DNA of 64,000 nt. Source: DAMCZI01 sp032095175 (GTDB lineage Bacteria > Bacillota > Clostridia > Clostridiales > Caloramatoraceae). Positions 7,221-15,997 of this stretch are shown in pieces (the first letter of the stretch is position 1; the number at the start of each line of letters is the position of its first letter). The stretch lies in NCBI GenBank assembly GCA_032095175.1, contig DAMCZI010000007.1, forward strand, positions 62,001 to 126,000, written 5' to 3'. The notes under the pieces are model-generated. The model was not told where the DNA came from. It was given only the letters and a program-made list of their open reading frames with translations, and searched no databases. The position numbers and the translations under genes were made by a program.

Positions 7221-8531
7221 TTAATTTTTATAACTTCGTATTGCTTCATAAACATCATCAATTCCATTAATATAATTATTAAAGGACTGCTCAATTAATA
7301 CATCTGGAATAAAGTTCTCTTTATACTCAGATGATAATTCAAAATATTTTGTTGAGTATGAAACCATGATTTTTGAATTTGGTAGTGAGATGGATCGTAC
7401 TTCACCATAGTGGTTTACATTTTCTCCAGTGGGTTCGCCGAAGAAAAGAGCTTTTGTCAAATATTTGAGTTCAATACAAGCTATTAAACCAGAAGAAAAG
7501 GTGTTTCTACCTGTAATTACAAATATTTTTCCCTTATGCTTAAGCTTTTCAATATTACAAAGCTCATTTACAAAATTTGAAAATAGTCTAGAATCTCCTC
7601 CAGGGTTACCCCTTAAGTCTATTATAAATTTTTCTATTTCCCTATTGTTAAGCTCTTTAACTAACTGTTCACTAAACTTATCAAATTCAGGGAATTGTTC
7701 ATAATTTTTATAACCATATCTTTTGGCAACATTCCTGTCAATACAACTGTTATATTGAAAATACATTATTTTATCATCAGGAATATATTCATACCAATAA
7801 ATCTTTTTAAAATAATTGCCTTCATGCTTCATACATAGAGGCTTTTTAGGCATTAAATCCTTAACCTGTATAATATCTTTTATGTCAGAGGCTTTAGGAG
7901 ATAGCTTCAATTTTTTTGTATTTCCTTTGTCGTCAATAAAAGTAAATTCAGCAGTATCTTCTGTTGCTATTTCTAAAAATTTTAGCACTTCAGGGCTTTT
8001 AATAAGTTGTACATTATTGAGCTTTATCCACTGATTATTTTCATGGGATATTAATGTATTGACATTGGCGATAACATCTTCTATTGGCATATTATTTATA
8101 GCGATCAAGGAGTTCCCTATAATATCACTATATGACTTGTCTATAGCAAGTACCTTTAAATCCTTTCCAAGCCAAGATAATTCAAAGGGATAGAACCCGG
8201 TTCCTGTATCAAAATTAAGTTGTGAGCTGGTATGTGCATCTCCAATAGAAGCAACGATTTGAGCTATCCTTAATTTAATTTCATAATCCTCGAGCTTAAG
8301 TACATCACTTTTTAAGTCAATAAATTTTTTAGCATAGTCTTCTTTAGAAATTGTGTGATATGCATTAATATGTTTTTTGGCCAGAGTATTTTTTAAGAAA
8401 TCGATGTCCTCTATCCATTGCTTTTTCGAAGGAGTTTTATTATTTAAAGAAGGCTTATCCTTAATACTGCTGCAAGATGATAGAGTCAGCATTAAAATAA
8501 AAATCATGAAAATACAAAATTTACTTTTCAT
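7221..8531 (-). CDS. S41 family peptidase, lipoprotein
   Basis: A 436-residue protein with a lipoprotein signal (lipobox LSSC near residue 20), a helical N-terminal region, and a C-terminal tail-protease-like S41 domain: FIIDLRGNPGGDSRLFSNFV, then VITGRNTFSSGL carrying the probable nucleophile serine, then FFGEPTGENVNHYG. There is no obvious PDZ domain. It would be anchored on the outer face of the membrane. GGAGGT precedes the ATG, and its promoter region matches that of pspC, implying shared control. Confidence 0.82.
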   Translation of the reverse strand: MKSKFCIFMIFILMLTLSSCSSIKDKPSLNNKTPSKKQWIEDIDFLKNTLAKKHINAYHTISKEDYAKKFIDLKSDVLKLEDYEIKLRIAQIVASIGDAHTSSQLNFDTGTGFYPFELSWLGKDLKVLAIDKSYSDIIGNSLIAINNMPIEDVIANVNTLISHENNQWIKLNNVQLIKSPEVLKFLEIATEDTAEFTFIDDKGNTKKLKLSPKASDIKDIIQVKDLMPKKPLCMKHEGNYFKKIYWYEYIPDDKIMYFQYNSCIDRNVAKRYGYKNYEQFPEFDKFSEQLVKELNNREIEKFIIDLRGNPGGDSRLFSNFVNELCNIEKLKHKGKIFVITGRNTFSSGLIACIELKYLTKALFFGEPTGENVNHYGEVRSISLPNSKIMVSYSTKYFELSSEYKENFIPDVLIEQSFNNYINGIDDVYEAIRSYKN

Positions 8532-8555
8532 ACCTGTACCTCCAAAATTGACTAG

Positions 8556-8594
8556 TTATACTATATAGACGTATTTTGGAGGTTAAATCCCACA
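8556..8594 (-). promoter_or_regulatory. Shared promoter-like element, copy 2 (before S41 peptidase)
   Basis: Same two blocks as 7181-7219 on the minus strand: TGTGGGATTTAACC, a few variable bases, and ATACGTCTATATAGTATAA, about 25 bases before the S41 start codon. The recurrence upstream of two envelope genes suggests one regulator or sigma factor. Confidence 0.6.
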
Positions 8595-8633
8595 TAAACT
8601 TTCTTTGCGAACTCCTCTTTTACAAAAAATGAC

Positions 8634-8663
8634 TTGACAAAACTGGTTAATTTTTCTTAGAAT
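8634..8663 (+). promoter_or_regulatory. Sigma-A-type promoter for wecC
   Basis: TTGACA (8634-8639), 18-base spacer, TAGAAT (8658-8663). The leader that follows has a small hairpin (AAGTATTA 8678-8685 with TAATACTT 8705-8712) enclosing an AAGGAGG that has no start codon nearby. Confidence 0.65.
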
Positions 8664-8801
8664 AAATAGAATTGGACAAGTATTATTTATTAAAAGGAGG
8701 TAAGTAATACTTTTAAGATTGAACACTAACATATTTAACATTAAAGTGCTTAAACTTTTATAAATAATGTAGGTTAATGTTTATGGAAGGAAGGTATTCA
8801 T

Positions 8802-10022
8802 ATGATTAATGTTATTGGATTAGGTTACATAGGCTTGCCAACAGCACTGATGTTTGCTTCACATGGCATTGAGGTTGTTGGAACAGACTATAAAAAGGAA
8901 ATTGTAAAAACTCTTAAAGAAGGAAGAACTACCTTTGAGGAAGAGGGATTAGACGAGTTATTTAAGGATGCAGTATCAAAAGGCATTGAATTTTCAACTG
9001 AATATAGCAGTGCTGATACTTATATAGTAGCAGTACCAACTCCTTATGATAAATTAAGCAGAAAAATTGATCCATCTTATGTTATTAATGCAGTAAAAAG
9101 TGTTATGGAGGTTTGCCCAAAAGGTGCAACTGTTGTAATTGAATCAACAATTTCTCCTGGAACTATTGATAAATTTGTAAGACCTATAATTAAAGCTAAA
9201 GGTTTTACCATTGGAGAAGATATAAATCTTGTTCATGCACCAGAGAGAATTGTCCCAGGCAGCATGCTTTATGAATTAAAGCATAATTCTCGTACCATTG
9301 GTGCTGATGACAGAGAAGTAGGTGAGAGGATTAAAGAATTATATTCAGCCTTCTGTCAGGGAGAGATTGTAGTTACAGATATCCGTACAGCAGAGATGAC
9401 AAAAGTTGTAGAAAATACTTACCGTGACATTAATATTGCTTTTGCTAATGAACTTACAAAAATATGTCGTTCTGGCAATATGGATGTTTATGAGATTATT
9501 AAAATAGCCAATATGCACCCGCGTGTTAATATATTGAATCCAGGACCAGGAGTTGGAGGACACTGTATCTCTGTAGACCCATGGTTTTTAGTAGGTGATT
9601 ATCCTGGACTTGCAAATATAATTTTAGCAGCAAGAAAAATAAATGACTCCATGCCTAAGTTTGTGCTTGAAAGAGTACATGATATCATGAAAGAAAAAGG
9701 AATGACAGATATAACAAGAGTTGGCCTTTATGGTTTGACATATAAAGAAAATGTAGATGATATAAGAGAAAGCCCTTCCCTGCAATTACTTGAGGCTATG
9801 GAGAAGCATTTAGCTCCACCTCTAAAAGCCTATGATCCATATGTAAAAAGGGATATAGTAAAAAATCAATATCATGATTTTGATCAATTCTTAAATGATG
9901 TAGATATTGTAGTAATAATGGTCGCCCACGATGAAATCAAGAAAAATATGGATAAGTTAAAAGGCAAGGTTATATTAGATACAAGAAACATTTGTGATAT
10001 TGAAGGTGCTTATAAACTGTAA
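8802..10022 (+). CDS. wecC: UDP-N-acetyl-D-mannosamine dehydrogenase-type nucleotide-sugar dehydrogenase
   Basis: A 406-residue NAD-dependent enzyme that oxidises a UDP-sugar C6 alcohol to the uronic acid. The N-terminal Rossmann motif is VIGLGYIGLPTALMFASHG; the active-site cysteine lies in GPGVGGHCISVDPWFLV, wording typical of the WecC (UDP-ManNAc) branch rather than UDP-glucose dehydrogenase; the C-terminal domain has GLTYKENVDDIRESPS. GGAAGG precedes the ATG. No other surface-polysaccharide gene is adjacent and it has its own promoter, so its pathway partners must lie elsewhere. Confidence 0.85.
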   Translation: MINVIGLGYIGLPTALMFASHGIEVVGTDYKKEIVKTLKEGRTTFEEEGLDELFKDAVSKGIEFSTEYSSADTYIVAVPTPYDKLSRKIDPSYVINAVKSVMEVCPKGATVVIESTISPGTIDKFVRPIIKAKGFTIGEDINLVHAPERIVPGSMLYELKHNSRTIGADDREVGERIKELYSAFCQGEIVVTDIRTAEMTKVVENTYRDINIAFANELTKICRSGNMDVYEIIKIANMHPRVNILNPGPGVGGHCISVDPWFLVGDYPGLANIILAARKINDSMPKFVLERVHDIMKEKGMTDITRVGLYGLTYKENVDDIRESPSLQLLEAMEKHLAPPLKAYDPYVKRDIVKNQYHDFDQFLNDVDIVVIMVAHDEIKKNMDKLKGKVILDTRNICDIEGAYKL

Positions 10023-10134
10023 GAAGAATAATTCTTTACATAGAGTATATAAAGCTTATTTGCTCATTTTCTATCTTATAAATCTATTAGCATATATATT
10101 AAAATATGGGTATAATCAAGATAGAGGTGTTTCT

Positions 10135-10572
10135 ATGAATAACAATGGTTTTATTAAGATCTGTAAAGAATTTATAATAAAAATAGATAAAGAATATCCC
10201 ATAAAGCTGGCATATCTTTTTGGTTCAAGAGCCAAAGGAACAGAAAATGCAATGAGTGATGTTGATATTGCATTAATATTTAATAATACATATGATGCAA
10301 TGGATGAAATCTTTATTAGGGGATATATAATAGAGAAAGGCAAATCATATTTTAACTTGGAAGTTGATGTTGTACAATTAAATAAGGCTTCCTTAGCATT
10401 AAAATATGAAGTAATAAAAGATGGGATCATAATAAAGGATACTGATGATGGGACAAGAGCAGAGTTCGAATCTTTAGCATTGAGGGAATACTTTGACTTT
10501 AGATATTATGCTGACATATACAATGAGAGCATGATTAGAGATATTAAAGATAGAACATATTTTGGAGGTTAA
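10135..10572 (+). CDS. mntA: MntA-type nucleotidyltransferase antitoxin
   Basis: A 145-residue minimal nucleotidyltransferase with the GSX10DXD motif: Gly30-Ser31 in LFGSRAKG and Asp42/Asp44 in SDVDIALIF. Studied MntA antitoxins neutralise HepT by adding AMP to a tyrosine. ATG 10135 is preferred because AGAGGTG precedes it; the frame extends further upstream without a good site. It is followed two bases later by hepT, the standard order of this type VII toxin-antitoxin module. Confidence 0.85.
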   Translation: MNNNGFIKICKEFIIKIDKEYPIKLAYLFGSRAKGTENAMSDVDIALIFNNTYDAMDEIFIRGYIIEKGKSYFNLEVDVVQLNKASLALKYEVIKDGIIIKDTDDGTRAEFESLALREYFDFRYYADIYNESMIRDIKDRTYFGG

Positions 10573-10574
10573 AA

Positions 10575-10988
10575 ATGGTTAATAGGGATGTAGTACTTTC
10601 TAGAATAGACAAATTGAATGAATATATGGAATTTTTAAAATCTGTAAAAGATTATTCTAAGGAAGAGTATGTAAATACGCCAATGGTATTTGGTTCAACA
10701 GAAAGATTTTTACATCTTGCAATCGAATGTGTTCTTGATATAGGAAATCACATTATTTCGGATTTGAGGTTTAGAAAACCAGAAAATAATAGGGATATTT
10801 TTGAGATTCTTTATGAAAATAAATTATTACCTCTTGAACTAAAAGAAAATCTTTGTAAAATGGCTCAATTTAGAAATATTTTGGTTCATGATTATATGAA
10901 ACTAGACAGAGGGATTGTTTATGGAATAGTCATAAATAATCTTAGAGATTTAGAGGAATTTGTAGTAAATGTTTCTGATTATATTTAG
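10575..10988 (+). CDS. hepT: HepT family RNase toxin (HEPN domain)
   Basis: A 137-residue helical HEPN protein with the RX4HXY motif intact: Arg100, His105 and Tyr107 in FRNILVHDY. HepT is an RNase toxin whose motif tyrosine is modified by its partner MntA. TTTTGGAGG precedes the start and the gap to mntA is two bases. All key residues are present in both partners, so the module looks functional. Confidence 0.87.
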   Translation: MVNRDVVLSRIDKLNEYMEFLKSVKDYSKEEYVNTPMVFGSTERFLHLAIECVLDIGNHIISDLRFRKPENNRDIFEILYENKLLPLELKENLCKMAQFRNILVHDYMKLDRGIVYGIVINNLRDLEEFVVNVSDYI

Positions 10989-11000
10989 AATAACAGTGAC

Positions 11001-11043
11001 AATTGGCAAGTTAGATAACCTTAGGTTTGCTAACTTGCCAATT
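11001..11043. repeat. Palindromic repeat family A, copy 2 (short)
   Basis: AATTGGCAAGTTAG pairs with CTAACTTGCCAATT. It shares the GGCAAGTT core of family A but is shorter. It lies between the convergent hepT and DUF4349 genes and probably acts as a two-way terminator. Confidence 0.75.
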
Positions 11044-11058
11044 TTCTTAGACTTTATC

Positions 11059-12015
11059 TTACTTATTATTATCCTTTTTTTCATCTTCTTTTTTCTTCTT
11101 AGGAATCTTCCATACATAGCGGCATGCAAGATATATAATGAAGGCTATTACGGCAAATGGGAATAGGAAGGCGATAATAATCAGTATATTTTTTATGCAG
11201 TAATCAATGAGTTCTATTGCTTTCATAAATCCATCCTTAATCCTTTGCCAGAGAGTTATTGGTTTTTCTTTTATCTGGGTTGGTTCTGTAACCTCTTGTA
11301 TATTAAGGGTTAAGGTTGAATACTCAACAAGGTTGTCCATATGCCTAAGGCTTCCTGTAAGATTTTCTATCTCTAATCTTACTTGGGAAAGTTCCTTTTC
11401 AAGGGTTATTATATCTTCAAGCTTGCCACTTTTCTTTAGAAGCTCTAAAAGTCTTTCTTCCCTAATCTTTTGAGTTTTAACTCTTGCCTCTGTATCGAAA
11501 TATTGATCTGTTACATTCTGACTCTGGATATTTGTGCGGATAATAACTCCGTATTTCTCAATACTGTCTGTTACACTTGAAAACTTGTTCTTTGGAATCC
11601 TTGCCTTTATGTTTGCTGTTCTGTTTTCAACATAGCTGGAATCCTTTATGCCTCTTCCGGTTACCTCAGAGTTTTCGATGTATCCTCCACTTGAGAGTAT
11701 GTTGTTTGTAATTTCCTTAACTGCTTTGTCGAAAGCAAGGGTCTCCATAAACACTTCTTTTGAAACGATAATCTTGCCAAAATCCTGAGAGGTGTTAGCT
11801 TGTTCTGAAAAGTTAACTTTAAGTGAATTGCCTTCTACCCCATTAATACTGGTTACAACTGGTGCAGATGAATTATTCTCTACCTCCACTTTTGATTCGG
11901 TAGCACTCCTATTATCCGTATCAAACTTTCCTTTAGACATTCCACAGCTGCTAAATATCGTTAGTATACAGAGAATAAAAGAGATTAAAATCAAGAACTT
12001 GGATTTTTTAAACAC
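11059..12015 (-). CDS. DUF4349 domain lipoprotein
   Basis: A 318-residue protein with a lipoprotein signal (lipobox FSSC), a linker rich in Ser/Asn, the DUF4349 region (residues about 80-250: FGKIIVSKEVFMETLAFDKA, GGYIENSEVTGRG, a coiled coil around KKSGKLEDIITLEKELSQ), a C-terminal transmembrane helix and a lysine-rich tail. It is probably tethered to the membrane at both ends. The start is GTG 12015, after GGGGGG. The biological role of the family is unknown. Confidence 0.82.
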   Translation of the reverse strand: MFKKSKFLILISFILCILTIFSSCGMSKGKFDTDNRSATESKVEVENNSSAPVVTSINGVEGNSLKVNFSEQANTSQDFGKIIVSKEVFMETLAFDKAVKEITNNILSSGGYIENSEVTGRGIKDSSYVENRTANIKARIPKNKFSSVTDSIEKYGVIIRTNIQSQNVTDQYFDTEARVKTQKIREERLLELLKKSGKLEDIITLEKELSQVRLEIENLTGSLRHMDNLVEYSTLTLNIQEVTEPTQIKEKPITLWQRIKDGFMKAIELIDYCIKNILIIIAFLFPFAVIAFIIYLACRYVWKIPKKKKEDEKKDNNK

Positions 12016-12134
12016 GATATCCCCCCTTTTTTACATTTAAAGATAATCGACAATTAATACTATTTAATATATTATAACATCTATGTAAATATATGACACC
12101 GTGTAGGGGGGATTAGTTCCGTATATTTATTCTT

Positions 12135-12222
12135 AGGTGATAGGATCTTGAGCTGAGGGTTATTTTTAGGAAATTAATATTAATAGTATTTTTATATAAA
12201 CAACTCAATTACCTGTTGCCTA
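12135..12222. repeat. Degenerate palindromic repeat family B
   Basis: AGGTGATAGGATCTTGAGCT at the left and AACTCAATTACCTGTTGCC at the right look like decayed arms of the family B palindrome. The interior is AT-rich and unpaired. It lies between the DUF4349 gene and the ileS promoter. Confidence 0.4.
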
Positions 12223-12228
12223 TGGATG

Positions 12229-12257
12229 TTGACAATGCCATAATTTTATAATAAAAT
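12229..12257 (+). promoter_or_regulatory. Sigma-A promoter for the ileS T-box transcript
   Basis: TTGACA (12229-12234), 17-base spacer, TAAAAT (12252-12257), followed directly by the T-box leader. Confidence 0.8.
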
Positions 12258-12264
12258 CTAATGT

Positions 12265-12487
12265 AAGGCGGTGAACAGGAGAGTATTTAAGGCCTGAACT
12301 TATAGAGAGCAGGGGGCGGTGGAAGCCCTGCAGGGATGCTTTAAAGAAAATCACCTGGGAGCTGATGGCTGAAATTAGAGTAGGCTTATCCGTATTCCTG
12401 CGTTAAAGGATAGAGTATGATTGTACTTGAAGTGCCATAGGTGGTATAGCGAAGTCAACTTCGTCCTATTAGGGGCGGAGTTTTTTT
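12265..12487 (+). promoter_or_regulatory. T-box riboswitch, isoleucine specifier
   Basis: Stem I is visible with CAGGAGAGTA on its 5' side and AAAATCACCTG on its 3' side, which places the specifier ATC (Ile) at 12350-12352. The T-box sequence TAGGTGGTA is at 12438-12446. The terminator stem (AACTTCGTCC with GGGCGGAGTT, then seven T) ends the element. Uncharged tRNA-Ile would favour the antiterminator and allow ileS expression. The specifier agrees with the gene downstream. Confidence 0.93.
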
Positions 12488-12506
12488 ATTTTTATATAAA
12501 TTGGAT

Positions 12507-12630
12507 AAGGTGACGAGCTCTTGAGTTATGAGTTAGGTGACAGGCTCTTGAGTTATGAGTTATTTAACGAAAACTTCCAATCTCCAATCAAACCTTCATA
12601 ATAACTCATAACTCAAGTGCCTGTTACCTT
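12507..12630. repeat. Palindromic repeat family B, copy 1
   Basis: Arms CTCTTGAGTTATGAGTTATT and AATAACTCATAACTCAAG enclose about 35 bases; the left arm occurs twice in tandem (12507 and 12535). It lies between the T-box terminator and the ileS start, so it is transcribed whenever the T-box reads through. Confidence 0.85.
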
Positions 12631-12741
12631 CGGGGTTACCAAAGAACACACGTGTCCACCAGACACTTCAAAGGATTATCTCCTGGGTATAGACCTTATG
12701 GTATCGGAGAAAATATTAAAATATTGAGAGGAGTGGAAGCA

Positions 12742-15700
12742 ATGTATAAGAAGGTTAGCGCATCCCAGAACTTTGTTGAGATGGAAAAAGAAATACTAAA
12801 GCTTTGGGAAGATAACAAAATCATCGACAAAAACTTTGACCTAAATCCAGATGGTGAATATTTCACATTCTATGATGGACCTCCAACAGCAAACGGAAAG
12901 CCACATATAGGCCACGTTATAACAAGAGTTATGAAGGATATCATACCTAGATATAAGGTTATGAAGGGCTATAAGGTTCTAAGAAAAGCTGGTTGGGATA
13001 CCCACGGACTTCCAGTTGAGCTTGAAGTTGAAAAGGCTCTTGGAATATCAGGAAAGCCACAGATAGAAAAGTATGGTGTTGAGGACTTCATAAAGAAATG
13101 TAAGGGAAGTGTATTCACCTATTCAAATGAATGGAAGATAATGTCCGAAAGACTAGGCTACTGGGTAGACATGGAGAACCCATATGTAACCTACCACAAT
13201 AACTATATAGAATCAGTATGGTGGGCATTAAAGAAGATATGGGATAAGGGACTTTTATATAAGGGTCACAAGATTGTACCATATTGCCCAAGATGCGGAA
13301 CTGCTCTTTCATCCCATGAAGTTGGTCAGGGATACAAGGATGTTAAGGACAGCTCAGTATTTGTTAAATTTAAGGTTAAAAATGAAGATAAATATATACT
13401 TGTTTGGACAACTACACCATGGACTCTTCCAAGTAACGTTGCCCTTGCAGTAAACAAGAGCTACACATATGTTGAAGTTATCAACAATGATGAGCATATA
13501 ATACTTGCAAAGGATCTTCTAGCAAGACTTGAAGGAGAATATGAAGTAGTTAGAGAATTCAAGGGAGAAGAGCTTGTAGGAGTAGAATACGAGCAGATGT
13601 TCAAGTTTGTAACTCCTGAAAAGAAGGCATTCTACGTTGTTCATGCAGACTATGTAACACTTACAGATGGTACTGGAATAGTTCATATTGCACCTGCCTA
13701 TGGTGAGGATGACAGCTTAGTAGGTATGAAATATGAGCTTCCACTTATAAACCTTGTTGATTCTGAGGGTAAATTTATAGAAGAGGTAGAACCTTGGAAG
13801 GGAATGCCTGTAAAGAAGGCTGATCCAAAGATTATAGAGTTCTTAAAGGAAGAAAATATACTCTATAAAACAGAGTCCTTCACACACTCCTACCCATTCT
13901 GCTGGAGATGTGATACAGCATTATTATACTATCCAAGAGAATCCTGGTTTATCAAGATGTCAGCTTTAAGAGATAAGCTTATAGAGAACAACAATAAGAT
14001 AAACTGGTATCCAGACAACATCAGAACAGGAAGATTTGGTAACTTCCTTGAAGGTGTTATAGACTGGAGTTTAAGTAGAGAAAGATACTGGGGAACACCA
14101 CTTCCAATATGGGAATGTGAATGCGGCCACAGAGAATGTGTAGGAAGCATTGAAGAATTGAAGCAAAAGGGAATAGATGTTCCAGAAGACATCGAATTAC
14201 ACAAGCCATATATAGACAACGTAAAGCTTGTATGTCCTGATTGTGGAAAACCAATGACAAGGGTAAGTGAAGTTATAGACTGCTGGTTTGACTCTGGTTC
14301 AATGCCATTTGCACAGCACCATTACCCATTTGAAAACAAGGAAGTATTTGAAAGCAACTTCCCTGCACAATATATATCAGAGGCAGTTGACCAGACAAGA
14401 GGATGGTTCTATACCCTTCTTGCAATATCAACTATACTCTTTGAAAAGAACCCATTTGAAAACTGTATAGTTTTAGGTCATGTACTTGATAAGAACGGCC
14501 TTAAGATGTCAAAGCACAAGGGAAATGTATTAAGCCCAACAGTAGTACTTGATAACGAGGGAGCAGATGCAACAAGATGGTACTTCTACACAGGAAGTGC
14601 ACCATGGCTTCCATCAAGATTCTATGAGGATGCTGTTATAGAGGCACAGAGAAAGTTCATAAGCACATTATGGAACGTTTACTCCTTCTATGTGCTCTAT
14701 GCTGAAATAGACAACTTTGACCCAACAAAGTATGAAGACTTTGTAAGTGGAAACATCATGGACAAATGGATTACATCAAAGCTTAACACACTTGTTAAAT
14801 CCGTTGATGAGGATCTTAATGCATACAGAATAACTCAGGCTGCTCTCTCAATAGAAGAGTTTGTTGATGAGCTATCAAACTGGTATGTAAGAAGAAACAG
14901 ATCAAGATTCTGGGGTGAGGAATTAACAGATGACAAGGTTGGAGCATATGTAACTCTATACAGAGTATTAAGAACTCTAACCCAGATAGCTTGCCCATTT
15001 GTTCCATTTGTAACAGAAGAGATGTACCAGAACCTTGTTGTAAACCTTGACAAGAATGCACCAGAAAGTGTTCATCTATGCAATTGGCCAGTAGTAAAGG
15101 AAGAAGCTATAGATAAGGATCTAGAAACTGAGATGGAGGAAGCATACAGAACAGTTAAGCTTGGAAGAAGTGCAAGAAATGCTGCTAACATCAAGAACAG
15201 ACAGCCTCTTTCAAAGATGCTTCTAAGTGCAAAATCTCTTCCAGAATACTATGGCGACATAATAAAGGATGAGCTTAACATCAAAGCAATAGAATTTGGT
15301 GCAGACCTTTCAAAGTATGTTAACTTTGAGATAAAGCCAAACCTACCTGTATTAGGTAAGGCTTATGGAAAGTTCATACCAGGAATAAGAAAGGCTCTAG
15401 GAGCGATGAACCAGATGGAGCTTGCTCAAAGGGTTAACAAAGGAGAGGTTGTTTCAATCGATGTTGATGGAAACAAAATCGACCTTACAAGAGAAAATCT
15501 TCTTGTAACAATGCAGGGTCTAGAAGGTTTTGCCTTTGCTGGTGAAGGAGAACTAGGTGTTGTACTTGATACAACAATAACTCCAGAGCTTAAAGAAGAA
15601 GGCCATGTAAGAGAAATCATAAGCAAGGTACAGAACATGAGAAAGGAAAGTGGCTTTGAAGTTGCTGATAAGATAAACCTTTACCTTTCTGGAAATGAAA

Positions 15701-15846
15701 TGCTAGAAGAGGTTGCAAAAAAGAACGCAGACACAATAATGAAGGAAACACTAACTGTTGAAATAAAATACAACGAGAATAGAGAATACACTGAGCAGAG
15801 CATAAACGGCGAAAAGCTGAATATGGCTGTTGAAGTAGTTAAGTAA
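12742..15846 (+). CDS. ileS: Isoleucyl-tRNA synthetase
   Basis: A 1034-residue class I synthetase that charges tRNA-Ile. The HIGH motif is in GKPHIGHVITRVM, the KMSKS motif in LKMSKHKGNVLSP, and the editing domain lies between them. Length and wording such as VPYCPRCGTALSSHEVGQGY fit the longer, eukaryote-like branch (IleS2), which is often insensitive to mupirocin (family knowledge, not shown here). ATG 12742 is chosen because GAGAGGAG sits eight bases upstream; the frame is open from 12652, but that stretch follows a mobile repeat and has no binding site. Confidence 0.95.
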   Translation: MYKKVSASQNFVEMEKEILKLWEDNKIIDKNFDLNPDGEYFTFYDGPPTANGKPHIGHVITRVMKDIIPRYKVMKGYKVLRKAGWDTHGLPVELEVEKALGISGKPQIEKYGVEDFIKKCKGSVFTYSNEWKIMSERLGYWVDMENPYVTYHNNYIESVWWALKKIWDKGLLYKGHKIVPYCPRCGTALSSHEVGQGYKDVKDSSVFVKFKVKNEDKYILVWTTTPWTLPSNVALAVNKSYTYVEVINNDEHIILAKDLLARLEGEYEVVREFKGEELVGVEYEQMFKFVTPEKKAFYVVHADYVTLTDGTGIVHIAPAYGEDDSLVGMKYELPLINLVDSEGKFIEEVEPWKGMPVKKADPKIIEFLKEENILYKTESFTHSYPFCWRCDTALLYYPRESWFIKMSALRDKLIENNNKINWYPDNIRTGRFGNFLEGVIDWSLSRERYWGTPLPIWECECGHRECVGSIEELKQKGIDVPEDIELHKPYIDNVKLVCPDCGKPMTRVSEVIDCWFDSGSMPFAQHHYPFENKEVFESNFPAQYISEAVDQTRGWFYTLLAISTILFEKNPFENCIVLGHVLDKNGLKMSKHKGNVLSPTVVLDNEGADATRWYFYTGSAPWLPSRFYEDAVIEAQRKFISTLWNVYSFYVLYAEIDNFDPTKYEDFVSGNIMDKWITSKLNTLVKSVDEDLNAYRITQAALSIEEFVDELSNWYVRRNRSRFWGEELTDDKVGAYVTLYRVLRTLTQIACPFVPFVTEEMYQNLVVNLDKNAPESVHLCNWPVVKEEAIDKDLETEMEEAYRTVKLGRSARNAANIKNRQPLSKMLLSAKSLPEYYGDIIKDELNIKAIEFGADLSKYVNFEIKPNLPVLGKAYGKFIPGIRKALGAMNQMELAQRVNKGEVVSIDVDGNKIDLTRENLLVTMQGLEGFAFAGEGELGVVLDTTITPELKEEGHVREIISKVQNMRKESGFEVADKINLYLSGNEMLEEVAKKNADTIMKETLTVEIKYNENREYTEQSINGEKLNMAVEVVK

Positions 15847-15851
15847 TTTTT

Positions 15852-15880
15852 GGGGGCTGTCTTTGATAGCCCCTTTATTT
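15852..15880 (+). terminator. Terminator after ileS
   Basis: GGGGCT (15853-15858) pairs with AGCCCC (15868-15873), followed by TTTATTTG. Confidence 0.75.
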
Positions 15881-15913
15881 GACTATTTTTTAAATGAAAG
15901 GTTACTGTACCCA

Positions 15914-15942
15914 TTGAAATTAATAGCATAAATTGATATAAT
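15914..15942 (+). promoter_or_regulatory. Sigma-A promoter for prfC
   Basis: TTGAAA (15914-15919), 17-base spacer, TATAAT (15937-15942), about 55 bases before the start codon. Confidence 0.75.
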
Positions 15943-15997
15943 AGCACATGCTGATACTCTGCGAATTTAGCAGTTTTTTTAGAGAGGGGATCTTAAT

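Noticed and set aside
8690..8765. Small gene after the AAGGAGG at 8695
   Set aside because: No ATG, GTG or TTG stands at a usable distance with an open frame; it is probably part of the wecC leader.
12652..12741. Extended N-terminus of ileS
   Set aside because: The frame is open but has no ribosome binding site and follows the mobile repeat; ATG 12742 has GAGAGGAG and gives a normal protein start.
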